Shown in pieces: positions 1 to 8,034 of a stretch of DNA of 35,739 nt. Under the pieces are notes generated by a model that saw only the letters and a list, made by a program, of their open reading frames with translations, was not told the origin of the DNA and did not search any database. A program made the translations under genes and the position numbers. Source of the DNA: Sphaerochaetaceae bacterium (lineage in GTDB: Bacteria; Spirochaetota; Spirochaetia; Sphaerochaetales; Sphaerochaetaceae); the NCBI GenBank assembly GCA_016938475.1, contig JAFGUP010000083.1:1-35739 (forward strand). Reading direction: 5' to 3'. The first letter of the stretch is position 1. Every line of letters begins with the position of its first letter.

Positions 1-10
1 CAATATCATT

Positions 11-36
11 AAAAATCCTCCCTGAGGGGGAGGATT
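11..36 (-). terminator. Rho-independent terminator of the sigma factor gene
   Basis: Read on the minus strand, a 9-bp stem (arms at 28-36 and 14-22, loop 23-27) is followed directly by five T residues (plus-strand A run at 11-15). It lies 8 bases beyond the sigma factor stop codon, so it most likely ends that transcript. This is seen directly in sequence; activity is inferred. Confidence 0.85.
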
Positions 37-44
37 CTGCCTGA

Positions 45-914
45 TCAGGCACTATATAGTTCAAGCTCTCTCGAGCGCATTGGCTGTCTCATTCTCTCTA
101 TGGCTTTCTTCTCTATCTGACGGATTCGTTCCTTGGTAAGGTTGTAGAGCTCACCTATCTCCTTGAGCGACATGGGAATCGCGCCGTTCAGACCGTATCG
201 CATCTCTATGATGTCACGCTCCTTCTCAGTGAGCACGCTCATCGCCTCGTTTATCTCATCCTTGAGTGATTTCTCCATCAGAATATCATCTGCACTGCGG
301 TAATTGTCCTCTACAAAATCTCCTACCGTCGAATTTCCGGGTGTACCGAAAACAGGCGCATCGAGTGAAACCATTTCACGACTGATAGAGATAAGATCAT
401 CAATCAGTTTCGGATCCATATCAAGCGCTTCTGAAAGTTCCAGAGTCGTGGCTTCTTCACCATTCTCATGGGTCAGTTTCCGCTGCATCTTCTGTATCTG
501 CAGCAGCTCATTCGCTCTGTTGAGTGGAAGTCTGACAGTACGTGATTTCTCATATACAGCCTTCAGAATCGCCTGGCGTATCCACCACACTGCATAGCTT
601 ATGAAGTGGTATCCACGGTCTACATCATATTTCTCAAGGGCATTCATCAGACCTATATTCCCTTCATTAATAAGATCAATCAGAGGTAGTCCCTGATTCT
701 GGTATTTTTTTGCAACATTCACGACAAATCTAAGATTACCCTCAACGAGTTTTTTCTTTGCCGTCTCATCTCCCTCACGCACTCTCCGTGCAAGGTCTAC
801 TTCCTCTTCACGTGTTAAAAGAGGAATCCTGTTGATTTCTTTCAGATACATTGAGAGGATGTTGTCATCTTCGAACTGTTCACTTTTATTGATTACCTGT
901 TCATTCCTTGCCAT
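45..914 (-). CDS. Short group 2 sigma-70 family factor (RpoD/RpoS-like)
   Basis: This is an alternative RNA polymerase sigma subunit of 289 aa. Region 1.2 is at about residues 16-44 and region 2 at about 60-117, including NEGNIGLMNALEKYD and the aromatic-rich YAVWWIRQAI. Region 3 is at about 120-200, and region 4.2 is a helix-turn-helix at about 248-277 (SLKEIGELYNLTKERIRQIE). It lacks the long region 1.1 and the non-conserved insert of housekeeping RpoD, so it is a group 2, RpoS-like factor rather than the primary sigma. The ATG start is supported by AGGAGG eight bases upstream. A terminator follows immediately. Upstream lie a strong sigma-54 type -24/-12 element and a separate -10 for a sigma-70 promoter, so expression may be controlled by RpoN. 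RpoS-equivalence is inference; sigma-70 family membership is certain. Confidence 0.95.
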   Translation of the reverse strand: MARNEQVINKSEQFEDDNILSMYLKEINRIPLLTREEEVDLARRVREGDETAKKKLVEGNLRFVVNVAKKYQNQGLPLIDLINEGNIGLMNALEKYDVDRGYHFISYAVWWIRQAILKAVYEKSRTVRLPLNRANELLQIQKMQRKLTHENGEEATTLELSEALDMDPKLIDDLISISREMVSLDAPVFGTPGNSTVGDFVEDNYRSADDILMEKSLKDEINEAMSVLTEKERDIIEMRYGLNGAIPMSLKEIGELYNLTKERIRQIEKKAIERMRQPMRSRELELYSA

Positions 915-949
915 GTTGAAATCCTCCTGTTGTTATGAAGAACGAATAA

Positions 950-964
950 GCAGGAACCATGCCA
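950..964 (-). promoter_or_regulatory. Sigma-54 (RpoN) -24/-12 promoter of the sigma factor gene
   Basis: On the minus strand the sequence is TGGCATGGTTCCTGC followed by TT. Against the established consensus TGGCACG-N4-TTGC it differs at two positions and keeps the invariant GG-N10-GC spacing. The predicted start of transcription, about 12 bases past the GC, falls near 938. That leaves a leader of roughly 25 bases that contains AGGAGG and ends at the ATG at 914. Position, spacing and leader length all fit a real promoter. The match is seen in sequence; function is inferred. Confidence 0.7.
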
Positions 965-993
965 TCTGTTTTATAAATTTTCCTATTTCTTGT

Positions 994-1022
994 ATTATAT
1001 ACAGTTATAATACTGAATTCAT
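994..1022 (-). promoter_or_regulatory. Possible sigma-70 promoter upstream of the sigma factor gene
   Basis: The minus strand has a perfect TATAAT -10 at 994-999. The best -35 at 17-bp spacing is the weak TGAATT at 1017-1022. A neighbouring alternative is TTGAAT with 16 bases to TATAAC. The rest of the 915-1134 gap is AT-rich, with one short GTCC-CAA-GGAC inverted repeat at 1085-1095 and no gene. This could provide basal transcription next to the sigma-54 promoter. Confidence 0.4.
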
Positions 1023-1134
1023 CTGATTCAAATGAAAAGCAGTCAGTGTATTTAGTAAAAAAGCTCTACCTGCTGGGTAATATTGTCCCAAGGACCCTTT
1101 TTGCTTTAAAAACTGTGTCGTAATGACCCATTTT

Positions 1135-1629
1135 TTAACAATGATAGTAATCTCTGAGCTCTTTCGTATCAGAATGACCCTGCAGAAGGTCACATATCTC
1201 GTAGGGAAAGTCGATGACAACCGATGCATACCACCGCTTCAGATCAGAGCATACGAACGAAAACTGCGATGTGCCAAGCTCTTCCATGATCTGATCCCAT
1301 TTCTGATGAATCAGATCATAGATCATATCCCCCTCTGCAATGGATAGAATCTGTTTATCCCTCTTTCCGAGGATGTACAGGGTGAACTGGACCGTATAGA
1401 ATTCGCTGAATCTATAGATCCCCTCTTCCTCAGGTTCCCGGTGAATCAACCTGAATGCATCCTGATAGCATCTCAGTGCACCCGGCAGCTCTCCAAGAAT
1501 GCTCAGCGTATTGCCCATATCGACCAGACAGTGCGCACTGTACAATGCGTCGTGTCCATCATCACAGCGAAGCTTTCCTATACACTGACTCAACTGCTCA
1601 CGGTAGGTCTTTTCCTTTGTGATATCCAC
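1135..1629 (-). CDS. Unrecognised small protein with a TPR-like helical repeat
   Basis: I do not recognise this 164-residue protein. Residues about 28-63 read like one tetratricopeptide repeat (ALYSAHCLVDMGNTLSILGE, then a GALRCYQDAF helix). The remainder is mixed helical with several Cys, Tyr and Trp residues and no signal peptide or membrane segment. The start is GTG with a GGGG run about eight bases upstream; no better in-frame start is visible. It lies upstream of the sigma factor gene on the same strand, but a 220-base gap containing sigma-gene promoters separates them, so a shared transcript is uncertain. It diverges from groES. A role as an adaptor or regulator would be a guess. Confidence 0.65.
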   Translation of the reverse strand: MDITKEKTYREQLSQCIGKLRCDDGHDALYSAHCLVDMGNTLSILGELPGALRCYQDAFRLIHREPEEEGIYRFSEFYTVQFTLYILGKRDKQILSIAEGDMIYDLIHQKWDQIMEELGTSQFSFVCSDLKRWYASVVIDFPYEICDLLQGHSDTKELRDYYHC

Positions 1630-1729
1630 GACATTCCCCCATTCTGTATGGTAATATACTCATGAACCGGGTAAGAGAAAAGGGGCTGTTTCAGGGTTGT
1701 TGTATTTATAGAGAATTCTGCGGGTTTGC

Positions 1730-1758
1730 TTGACCCCCTGAGTGTTTGTTCATATATT
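1730..1758 (+). promoter_or_regulatory. Sigma-70 promoter of groES
   Basis: TTGACC at 1730-1735, a 17-base spacer and TATATT at 1753-1758 form a near-consensus housekeeping promoter. The predicted start is near 1765, giving a leader of about 59 bases. The leader holds a weak TTTGTA-N7-TACAAA hairpin at 1768-1786. No CIRCE inverted repeat is present. Confidence 0.75.
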
Positions 1759-1823
1759 ATATGAGGTTTTGTAAGCCAGATACAAAGAAAAAACACTACA
1801 ACACACAGTCACAGGAGGACACT

Positions 1824-2087
1824 ATGACTATCAAGCCTATGGGAGACAGAGTACTTGTCAAAATGGAAGAAGTTGAGGAGAAGACCGCTGGAGGTATCTA
1901 TATCCCTCAGACTGCTCAGGAAAAGACCCAGGTTGCACAGGTTGTTGCGATCGGTTCAGATGAAATGATCACGGTAAAAGCGGGTGACAAGGTAATGTAC
2001 GACAAATACGCAGGAACTGTTGTCAGTTCCGAAGGTGTGGAGTACCTGATTCTGCATATGTCCGATATTCTTGCCATCATTCAATAG
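1824..2087 (+). CDS. groES: Co-chaperonin GroES (Hsp10)
   Basis: GroES is the heptameric lid of the GroEL folding chamber in the cytoplasm. The 87-residue product begins MTIKPMGDRVLVKMEE, the classic Hsp10 amino terminus. It carries the mobile-loop region around residues 20-35 (TAGGIYIPQTAQEKTQ) and the KAGDKVMYDKYAGT strand, and ends with the usual ILHMSDILAII. The ATG at 1824 is set by AGGAGG seven bases upstream; a longer reading frame upstream has no support. It is monocistronic: its own promoter lies before it and a strong terminator follows, with no groEL adjacent. Separation of groES from groEL is also known in treponemes. Confidence 0.97.
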   Translation: MTIKPMGDRVLVKMEEVEEKTAGGIYIPQTAQEKTQVAQVVAIGSDEMITVKAGDKVMYDKYAGTVVSSEGVEYLILHMSDILAIIQ

Positions 2088-2131
2088 TTGGCCATCATCG
2101 AGTAAATTCTGTTCTTCAGGATACATTTCAG

Positions 2132-2159
2132 GGTCCCGTTTCGGGACCTTTATTTTTTT
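2132..2159 (+). terminator. Rho-independent terminator of groES
   Basis: A 7-bp stem (GGTCCCG at 2132-2138, CGGGACC at 2142-2148) with a TTT loop is followed by TTTATTTTTTT. It is oriented for groES. In the other direction it lacks a U-tract, so it probably does not terminate dinG well. Confidence 0.9.
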
Positions 2160-2195
2160 CTGCCAACCTCTACGGGTCCTGTTGCCTTTGCCGTA

Positions 2196-4295
2196 TCAGG
2201 AATAAAAGAACATTTCGATCTTCTCTGAGAGCATCGAGAGGGAACTTTCCGAGTAATACGACTCGGGCAGAGCATGGGTCACCCACCGGCCGTAGCTCTT
2301 ATGGATGAGACGGCTGTCAAGGATGATAACGACTCCTCGGTCACCGCTATGGCGCAGAAGCCGACCGAACCCCTGCTTCATACGCATCGTCGCTTCTGGA
2401 AGTGCAAGATGGTAGAACCCGCTCTTCCCCTGACTGTCAAGATGCTCACTGCGTGCACGAAAGACAGGTTCATCAGGTACACGAAACGGTAGTTTCACAA
2501 TGATGACCTGACGAAGCGTATGTCCCGGAGCATCGACACCCTCCCAGAAACTGTCTGTGGCGAACAGGACACTGTTCACATCCTCGATGAACCTGCCCAG
2601 GAGTCGATGGCGGTCCATATCCCCCTGACTGAACAGGGTAAGACCGGCTTTGTCACAATCCCCTTTGACCATCTGTGCTATCCGCTTCATCATGAAATAG
2701 CTCGTGAACAGAACCAGAGTCCCCCCGTCGGCCGAGAGGATGGCATCGGTGATAGCCCGTGCCATGTAGGTATAGTATTCCTCGCTGGTCTGCTCAGTGA
2801 ACAGCGGAGCATCGTGCAGCGCAAGGAGAAGCAGATTCTCCTTATAGTTGAACGGGCTTGTGAACACCTTCCGTACATACGCATGCGTCGAGACTGGGGG
2901 AAGCCCGATTCGCTCTCCCCAGTAGGTGAACTCATCGTGAAGGTCAAGGGTCGCACTGGTGAGAATGACCGTCTCGAGCTGTGACAGGACCGTGCTGCGC
3001 ATCTTCTGAGCAACAGTGAGCGGTGAGATGTGCAAAAGAGCTGACCCCTGAGCACTCGAGGAAGTGCCGCGTATCTCGATCCAGTAGATATCCTCCATCA
3101 CCTGAGGAAAAGCGAAGAACATCGCAAGGGTCTCTTTCTGATGACTGAGACGCCCGATATGAGAATTCAGTTCCTTCACGAACATCTCATATTCATCGGG
3201 AAGCTGAGCATACCGAGCAATGGTTGTCAGTTTCACGATCAGTGCATCAAGGGCGCTGATGGCCTCCCCGGAGAGTCTGATAGCTATCTCAAAGTCCTTC
3301 TTCATAGCAGGATACAGAAGGAGCTTGGTCCGCTTCGCCCGCTGGAAGGTTTCGAGGATGTGCATCTCGAGATAGCTACAACGTTCACTGACTGCGACGA
3401 ACTCCTCACTGAGGTCTTCATCGAACCACTGAGGAGGAATGACCGAAAGAAGAGTGTCGATAAACCGCTGTTTCCCCTGGGTTTTTCGTGTCAGCTTATC
3501 GACGCTTTTCTGGACCACTTCTTTGGAGAAGGTCGCAGTGAAGTAATCTGTTCCGTTCTTCTCGATATTATGAGCCTCATCGACTATCAGGTGCTGGTAG
3601 GGAGGTAGGACTGACGGGGTATCGTAGGGGATGTCCTCCACAAGACGGCTAGCAGCATCGCTGAACAGAAGGTGATGGTTCGTGATGATAATAGATGACT
3701 TCGCACCGAGTTTGCGTGAATTGAAATAGAAACACTCTTTCAGAAAGGGGCAATGGTAGGAGGTACAGGTATCACTGTCACTGCAGATACTCTGCCAGAG
3801 GGTGAAAGGGATAGCAGCATCGAGATCGCTTCGCACCCCGGTATCGGAATGTTCACTGAACTCTATCAGTCTTCCGTACACACTCTCGGGGTCCTGTGCG
3901 AGCAGCGGATTCTTAGAAGATTCCTCCCTGAGAAGTCGTTTACACAGGTAGTTGTTTCGTCCCAGAAGGAGAGCGACAGGAAGATCCTGTTTCATCATCT
4001 CCATCAACTGCCGTATATCTTTCTCATACAGTTGTTTCTGCAGGTTAATGGTGCTGGTCGCAATAACAGTACGCTCATCAGGATGTTCCAGGGACCACAG
4101 TATCGCAGGAACCAGGTAGGCAAAGGACTTGCCGATACCGGTCCCTGCCTCGAGAGCGGCTATGGTAGGCACCTCATAGGCCATACCCGCCGTGAGAGCC
4201 ATATCAAGCTGTCCCTGTCTGAATTCGTAACTTGAGAACTCCTGATCGAGCAGTCCCTCAACATCAAAGATGCCGTATATCTCATTCTGATTCAA
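2196..4295 (-). CDS. dinG: DinG-family ATP-dependent DNA helicase (XPD-like, Fe-S)
   Basis: This is a 5'-3' superfamily 2 helicase of the DinG/XPD type, acting in replication-associated repair such as R-loop or G4 removal in the family. Of 699 residues, Walker A is EAGTGIGKS at 49-57. The Fe-S cluster cysteines are likely C118, C177, C182 and C188, with C171 also nearby. The DEAH box is at 239-242 (LIVDEAHNIEK). Motif V is FWEGVDAPG and motif VI is QGFGRLLRHSGDRG near the carboxyl end. No exonuclease domain is present, so it is the plain DinG form. The start appears to be TTG at 4293-4295, inside the end of the upstream regulator gene (14-base overlap), with CAGGAC about ten bases upstream. 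It is the last gene of the murG operon. Confidence 0.93.
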   Translation of the reverse strand: MNQNEIYGIFDVEGLLDQEFSSYEFRQGQLDMALTAGMAYEVPTIAALEAGTGIGKSFAYLVPAILWSLEHPDERTVIATSTINLQKQLYEKDIRQLMEMMKQDLPVALLLGRNNYLCKRLLREESSKNPLLAQDPESVYGRLIEFSEHSDTGVRSDLDAAIPFTLWQSICSDSDTCTSYHCPFLKECFYFNSRKLGAKSSIIITNHHLLFSDAASRLVEDIPYDTPSVLPPYQHLIVDEAHNIEKNGTDYFTATFSKEVVQKSVDKLTRKTQGKQRFIDTLLSVIPPQWFDEDLSEEFVAVSERCSYLEMHILETFQRAKRTKLLLYPAMKKDFEIAIRLSGEAISALDALIVKLTTIARYAQLPDEYEMFVKELNSHIGRLSHQKETLAMFFAFPQVMEDIYWIEIRGTSSSAQGSALLHISPLTVAQKMRSTVLSQLETVILTSATLDLHDEFTYWGERIGLPPVSTHAYVRKVFTSPFNYKENLLLLALHDAPLFTEQTSEEYYTYMARAITDAILSADGGTLVLFTSYFMMKRIAQMVKGDCDKAGLTLFSQGDMDRHRLLGRFIEDVNSVLFATDSFWEGVDAPGHTLRQVIIVKLPFRVPDEPVFRARSEHLDSQGKSGFYHLALPEATMRMKQGFGRLLRHSGDRGVVIILDSRLIHKSYGRWVTHALPESYYSESSLSMLSEKIEMFFYS

Positions 4296-5643
4296 TTGCG
4301 TAGTCCTGTAACTTTCTATGGAGGGTCTTTCGTGCGATCTTCAGTGTATCGGCTGTCTTGCTCTTGTTTCCGTTGCAGCTTGCGAGAGTGGCAAGAATGA
4401 CTGATCGTTCAACCTGATCCATACTCGTACCGACCGGGATGATGATCTTCTCGGTACCGCTGGCTGTGCGGATGGCCGAAGGAAGGTCTTCAAGATCGAT
4501 GACTGTGGAGGTGGAGATGACAACGGCACTTTCTATGCAGTTACCCAGTTCTCTGATGTTACCCGGCCACTGATAGGAAAGAAGTGCAGACGTGGCGCGT
4601 GAGGAGAACCCGGTGATCTGCCTGTTGTTCCGTTTCGTGTACATCTCGAGAAAATGGCTCATAAGCAGGGGAATATCCTCCTTGCGTTCCCTGAGCGGCG
4701 GTACGTGCAGGTGTACGACATTCAGACGGTAATAGAGATCTTCACGAAAATTCCCCTTCTCTACTTCCATGGAGAGGTCACGATTCGTTGCTGCCACCAG
4801 ACGGACATCCACCTCGATAGACTTTTCTCCTCCCAGTCGTTCAAACGTCCGTTCCTGAAGGACTCTGAGCAGTTTCACCTGAGTACTCTGAGAGATCTCC
4901 CCTATCTCATCAAGAAACAGAGTGCCCTTGTCAGCGAGTTCGAACCGTCCTTTCCTGCCTGATATCGCTCCTGAGAAAGCTCCCTTCTCATGACCGAACA
5001 GTTCATCTTCCAGCAGCGTCTCTGCGAAGGATGCACAGCTTACCTTGATGAATGGACCCTCCGAGCGTGAGGAGAGATGATGAAGGGCATCACCGATGAG
5101 TTCCTTACCGACTCCCGATTCTCCGGTCACGAGAACACTAGCCTGTGCATCGGCTACCTGTTTCACCGTGTCCATGAGGCGGCTCATCGGAGCACTCTTG
5201 CCGATGATCTTATTGTAGGAGCTTTCCTTTCGTAGCCGCTCGAGTTCACTTTTCAGCTGTCGGTTCTGATCGGATAGTTCGAGGTTGCTGAATGCCCGCT
5301 TAAGGAGAACATACAGTCGGTCAAGGTTCAGCGGTTTGGTGAGAAAATCAACTGCCCCGTTCCGCATTGCCTCTACAGCTGATTCTATCGTTCCATGACC
5401 GGTGAGAATCACAACAGGCATCGTCGGGTAGGCTCCCGACACCTTCTTGAGCAGCTCATTCCCGGAGACCTTCGGCATCCTCAGATCGGTGATCAGCAGA
5501 TCGATTTCCTCGCGGGTGAGAAGAGACCACGCCTGCTCACCATTCTCAGCGGTGAACACGTTGTATCCCTCATCCTCGAGTGCAAGAGAGAGTCCGTTTC
5601 TTATGTTCTTTTCGTCATCCGCTACTAGTATAGTCCGTTTCAT
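4282..5643 (-). CDS. NtrC-family sigma-54 activator response regulator (Rrp2/AtoC-like)
   Basis: This 453-residue three-domain enhancer-binding protein consists of a receiver at 1-120, a sigma-54 AAA+ domain at about 145-385 and a Fis-type helix-turn-helix at about 425-447. The receiver has D9/D10, phospho-acceptor D53, T81 and K103. The AAA+ domain has Walker A GESGVGKE (174-181), the RpoN-contact loop GAFSGA (221-226, Ser in place of the usual Thr), Walker B LFLDEI (242-247) and arginine-finger candidates R300/R306. The start overlaps the kinase gene by four bases (ATGA), so the two are translationally coupled. It should activate RpoN promoters on phosphorylation; the one at 950-964 is a candidate target. 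By family and neighbourhood it resembles Borrelia Rrp2. That equivalence is inference. Confidence 0.95.
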   Translation of the reverse strand: MKRTILVADDEKNIRNGLSLALEDEGYNVFTAENGEQAWSLLTREEIDLLITDLRMPKVSGNELLKKVSGAYPTMPVVILTGHGTIESAVEAMRNGAVDFLTKPLNLDRLYVLLKRAFSNLELSDQNRQLKSELERLRKESSYNKIIGKSAPMSRLMDTVKQVADAQASVLVTGESGVGKELIGDALHHLSSRSEGPFIKVSCASFAETLLEDELFGHEKGAFSGAISGRKGRFELADKGTLFLDEIGEISQSTQVKLLRVLQERTFERLGGEKSIEVDVRLVAATNRDLSMEVEKGNFREDLYYRLNVVHLHVPPLRERKEDIPLLMSHFLEMYTKRNNRQITGFSSRATSALLSYQWPGNIRELGNCIESAVVISTSTVIDLEDLPSAIRTASGTEKIIIPVGTSMDQVERSVILATLASCNGNKSKTADTLKIARKTLHRKLQDYAIESE

Positions 5644-6836
5644 ACATCATCCTTTGAAGCCAGAGCCAGTCGCTGTGATTTCGGCACGGGAAGAGACAGT
5701 GTGAATGTCGTACCCTTGCCGGGTGTGCTGTGCACCGAGATATCTCCGCCATGTTCTTTCATCACTTTGAATACCACGGTGAGGCCAAGACCGCTTCCAC
5801 TGGCTTTCGTGGTAAAGTAGGGTTCAAAGATCTTGTTCTGTGTCGCCTCATCCATACCGTTACCTGTATCACTGATGATGATATCGACATTGTCTCCGGT
5901 ATTTCGTGTCTTCAGGGTAAGAACACCGCCGGCTTCATCCATTGCATGCATCGCATTCTTTATGATATTGAGGATCACCTGCTTGAAGAGGTTCTCATCG
6001 ATTCGGAGTTTCGGCAGGTAGTCAGCGAACTCTCTGGCCACAGTGATTCCGTACTCACTCAGTTCATAAGTGACGAAGGAGATCACATCCTGCAGAATCC
6101 TGTTGACATCTTCCAGTCGGAGACGGACGTCCATGGGACGTACGGCAAACAGAAAATCCACGACGATCGAATTCAGCCGCTCGATCTCCTCGTCGATCAC
6201 GTCCAGGTACCGGGCTGCTGACTCTGCGGTCATCTCCTTTTTCTTTTCAAAGGCCTTTCTGAGCAGCTGTAAATGAATTCCGATCGAGGCAAGCGGATTC
6301 TTGATCTCGTGAGCAACTCCTGCGGCAACCGTGGTCAGCGAGGCAAGTGATTCGCTTCTGTGCAGCTGGGCGTCTTTCCGTCGTTCCTCACTGATATCGT
6401 GAATGATGAAGACAAAACGCTGACGGCTGTCGGCGGCAAGAAGGGGCTCGAAGGAACTCTCGAAAACGATGCATCTGATAAGAAGAGTCACGACAGTCTC
6501 TCCATGCTGCAGGTAGAACTCCTGTTCGAGGGCCTCATCTGATTCCATGTACTGCATCGCCTGTTCAATGAAATCAGCTATCGAGGCATCCTTCATGACA
6601 TAGCGTAGCGTGGATCCCTCACTCATCGTCCTCTGCTGCGGGATAAGTCTTTTGGCGGAATCATTGCAGGTCAGGACTCTTCCGTTCCTGTTCGTCACGA
6701 TAATACCCGTGTTCAGCTGCTGCAGGACCGTACCGAGCAGTTCATTCTCTCCTGCCTGATACCGTACCAGCGTTTTAATCTCTTCCGTGCTGAGTCGTTC
6801 AATCTTGTCAAAGGCCCGTCTGATAAAATTATTCAC
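5640..6836 (-). CDS. Soluble PAS-containing sensor histidine kinase (NtrB/Hk2-like)
   Basis: This is the partner kinase of the adjacent NtrC-type regulator. The 398 residues have no membrane segment, so sensing is cytoplasmic. A PAS domain lies at about 30-150. HisKA has the phospho-accepting H176 in VAHEIKNPLASIG. The ATPase domain has an N box (ILNIIKNAMHAMD, 288-300), G1 DTGNG (323-327), F box IFEPYFTT and G2 GSGLGL (346-351). All catalytic boxes are intact. The start is GTG at 6834-6836 with CGGAG spaced seven bases upstream; 21 bases separate it from the holB-like gene. The input signal is not evident from sequence. Confidence 0.94.
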   Translation of the reverse strand: MNNFIRRAFDKIERLSTEEIKTLVRYQAGENELLGTVLQQLNTGIIVTNRNGRVLTCNDSAKRLIPQQRTMSEGSTLRYVMKDASIADFIEQAMQYMESDEALEQEFYLQHGETVVTLLIRCIVFESSFEPLLAADSRQRFVFIIHDISEERRKDAQLHRSESLASLTTVAAGVAHEIKNPLASIGIHLQLLRKAFEKKKEMTAESAARYLDVIDEEIERLNSIVVDFLFAVRPMDVRLRLEDVNRILQDVISFVTYELSEYGITVAREFADYLPKLRIDENLFKQVILNIIKNAMHAMDEAGGVLTLKTRNTGDNVDIIISDTGNGMDEATQNKIFEPYFTTKASGSGLGLTVVFKVMKEHGGDISVHSTPGKGTTFTLSLPVPKSQRLALASKDDV

Positions 6837-6857
6837 TCTGTACTCCGATCACACCAT

Positions 6858-8033
6858 TCACACCTGCACCGCCAGTAACGAGTAGTACAGGCCTTCGAGA
6901 CAGGTCCTTACCTGCTGATTGTACGTCCTCGCCCTCTGGTAGGATTCACGGATCTTTGTCAGAATCGCATTGTAACGTACCATCGGCAGGGAACCTGATT
7001 CATGGTTCGCCTTCAGATGCTTCATCACCTGTTCCAGATAGTAGGAGAGCATCTGCATCGAATCTATCGATGTAAACATCGTATCGAGCTGTCCCGTTCC
7101 CAGCGGTACACGAGAAGTCAGGGAATCTGCGAAGGAGGATGCGCTACTGTGGATGTCATGCAGACGGTAGCCTGCTCCGGAAAGGACGAAATCCTGTAGT
7201 GAAGAGACCTGTGATGCGTCAGTGAAGAAATAGGTGGAGAGAATGGTTTTCAGCTCCTCGTCCCTGAGACCTGAAATGTAGTGTTTCTGCAATCGTGAGA
7301 GGATGGTTGGCAGCAACCTCATCGGTCGTGTGGAGAGAATGATGAAATAGGCATTATCGGCAGGCTCCTCAAGAATCTTGAGAATCGAGTTGTTCGCAGG
7401 TCCGGTGGAGTCTTCCATTCCCTCTATGATGGCGAACCGGGGAAGATCATCGACACTGGTCGAATGCATCCATGCATGGAGACTCCTGAAGGCATCGATG
7501 GTCACAACGCTTTTCTTGACTGCCAACAGTGGTGCGAGTGCCTTCTCAAGCTCTGTCAGAGCACCTGCAGCATCCTCCGGCGGCAGCATCGACATATCTT
7601 CGATCAGCATATCCACTTCGCCCGCCTGTGCGAACATGGAAGCCCCTTTGGTATCCTGTGTGCCGACAAGGGCTTCATGGTAGGACATCAGCAGGACCCT
7701 GACACTTTTCATCAGATAGCGCTGCAGCCATTGAGTCTTCAGACGTCTGAAGTGGGTGATGGCACTCTGTATCCTCATCGCATGATCACGATTCGAAAGG
7801 ATCACGACGTTCTTCATACCATAGGTTGCAAAATCAGTGCAGGACGAGCACTGACAGTGCACTGCCCCATCCCTTCGACAGCTGCGGCGTCTTGCTGCCT
7901 CAAGGGCGTGGGACATCCGTCCGCTGTACTCACTTCCGTGAAGCAACAGTGAATGGGCCGTATTGTTGCTGTCAAACAGAGAGTTTCCCTCAAGGTAGGC
8001 TTGTGAACGTATGCTCAGGAGTGCCTCAAACAT
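6858..8033 (-). CDS. holB: DNA polymerase III delta-prime-like clamp loader subunit
   Basis: This is a probable clamp-loader delta-prime subunit of 391 aa, helping load the beta clamp. The amino-terminal P-loop position reads GSEYSGRM (33-40), lacking the GK[ST] of an ATPase. A zinc-type cysteine set C52, C60, C62, C65 follows. The segment IIEGMEDSTGPANNSILKIL (202-221), then LEEPADNAYFIILSTRPMRL and LLPTILSRLQ, matches the delta-prime/DnaX sensor region, where SRC is usual. About 100 residues between the cysteines and this region are poorly conserved relative to other family members I know. Start ATG is two bases after the cvpA stop. A non-ATPase delta-prime is normal for the family, but divergence keeps the call below certainty. 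Confidence 0.78.
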   Translation of the reverse strand: MFEALLSIRSQAYLEGNSLFDSNNTAHSLLLHGSEYSGRMSHALEAARRRSCRRDGAVHCQCSSCTDFATYGMKNVVILSNRDHAMRIQSAITHFRRLKTQWLQRYLMKSVRVLLMSYHEALVGTQDTKGASMFAQAGEVDMLIEDMSMLPPEDAAGALTELEKALAPLLAVKKSVVTIDAFRSLHAWMHSTSVDDLPRFAIIEGMEDSTGPANNSILKILEEPADNAYFIILSTRPMRLLPTILSRLQKHYISGLRDEELKTILSTYFFTDASQVSSLQDFVLSGAGYRLHDIHSSASSFADSLTSRVPLGTGQLDTMFTSIDSMQMLSYYLEQVMKHLKANHESGSLPMVRYNAILTKIRESYQRARTYNQQVRTCLEGLYYSLLAVQV

Positions 8034-8034
8034 G

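Noticed and set aside
1740-1823. CIRCE heat-shock operator upstream of groES
   Set aside because: No TTAGCACTC-N9-GAGTGCTAA repeat; only a weak 6-bp hairpin is present.
2132-2159. Bidirectional terminator serving both groES and dinG
   Set aside because: Only the plus strand has a T-run after the stem; on the minus strand CTGAAATG follows.
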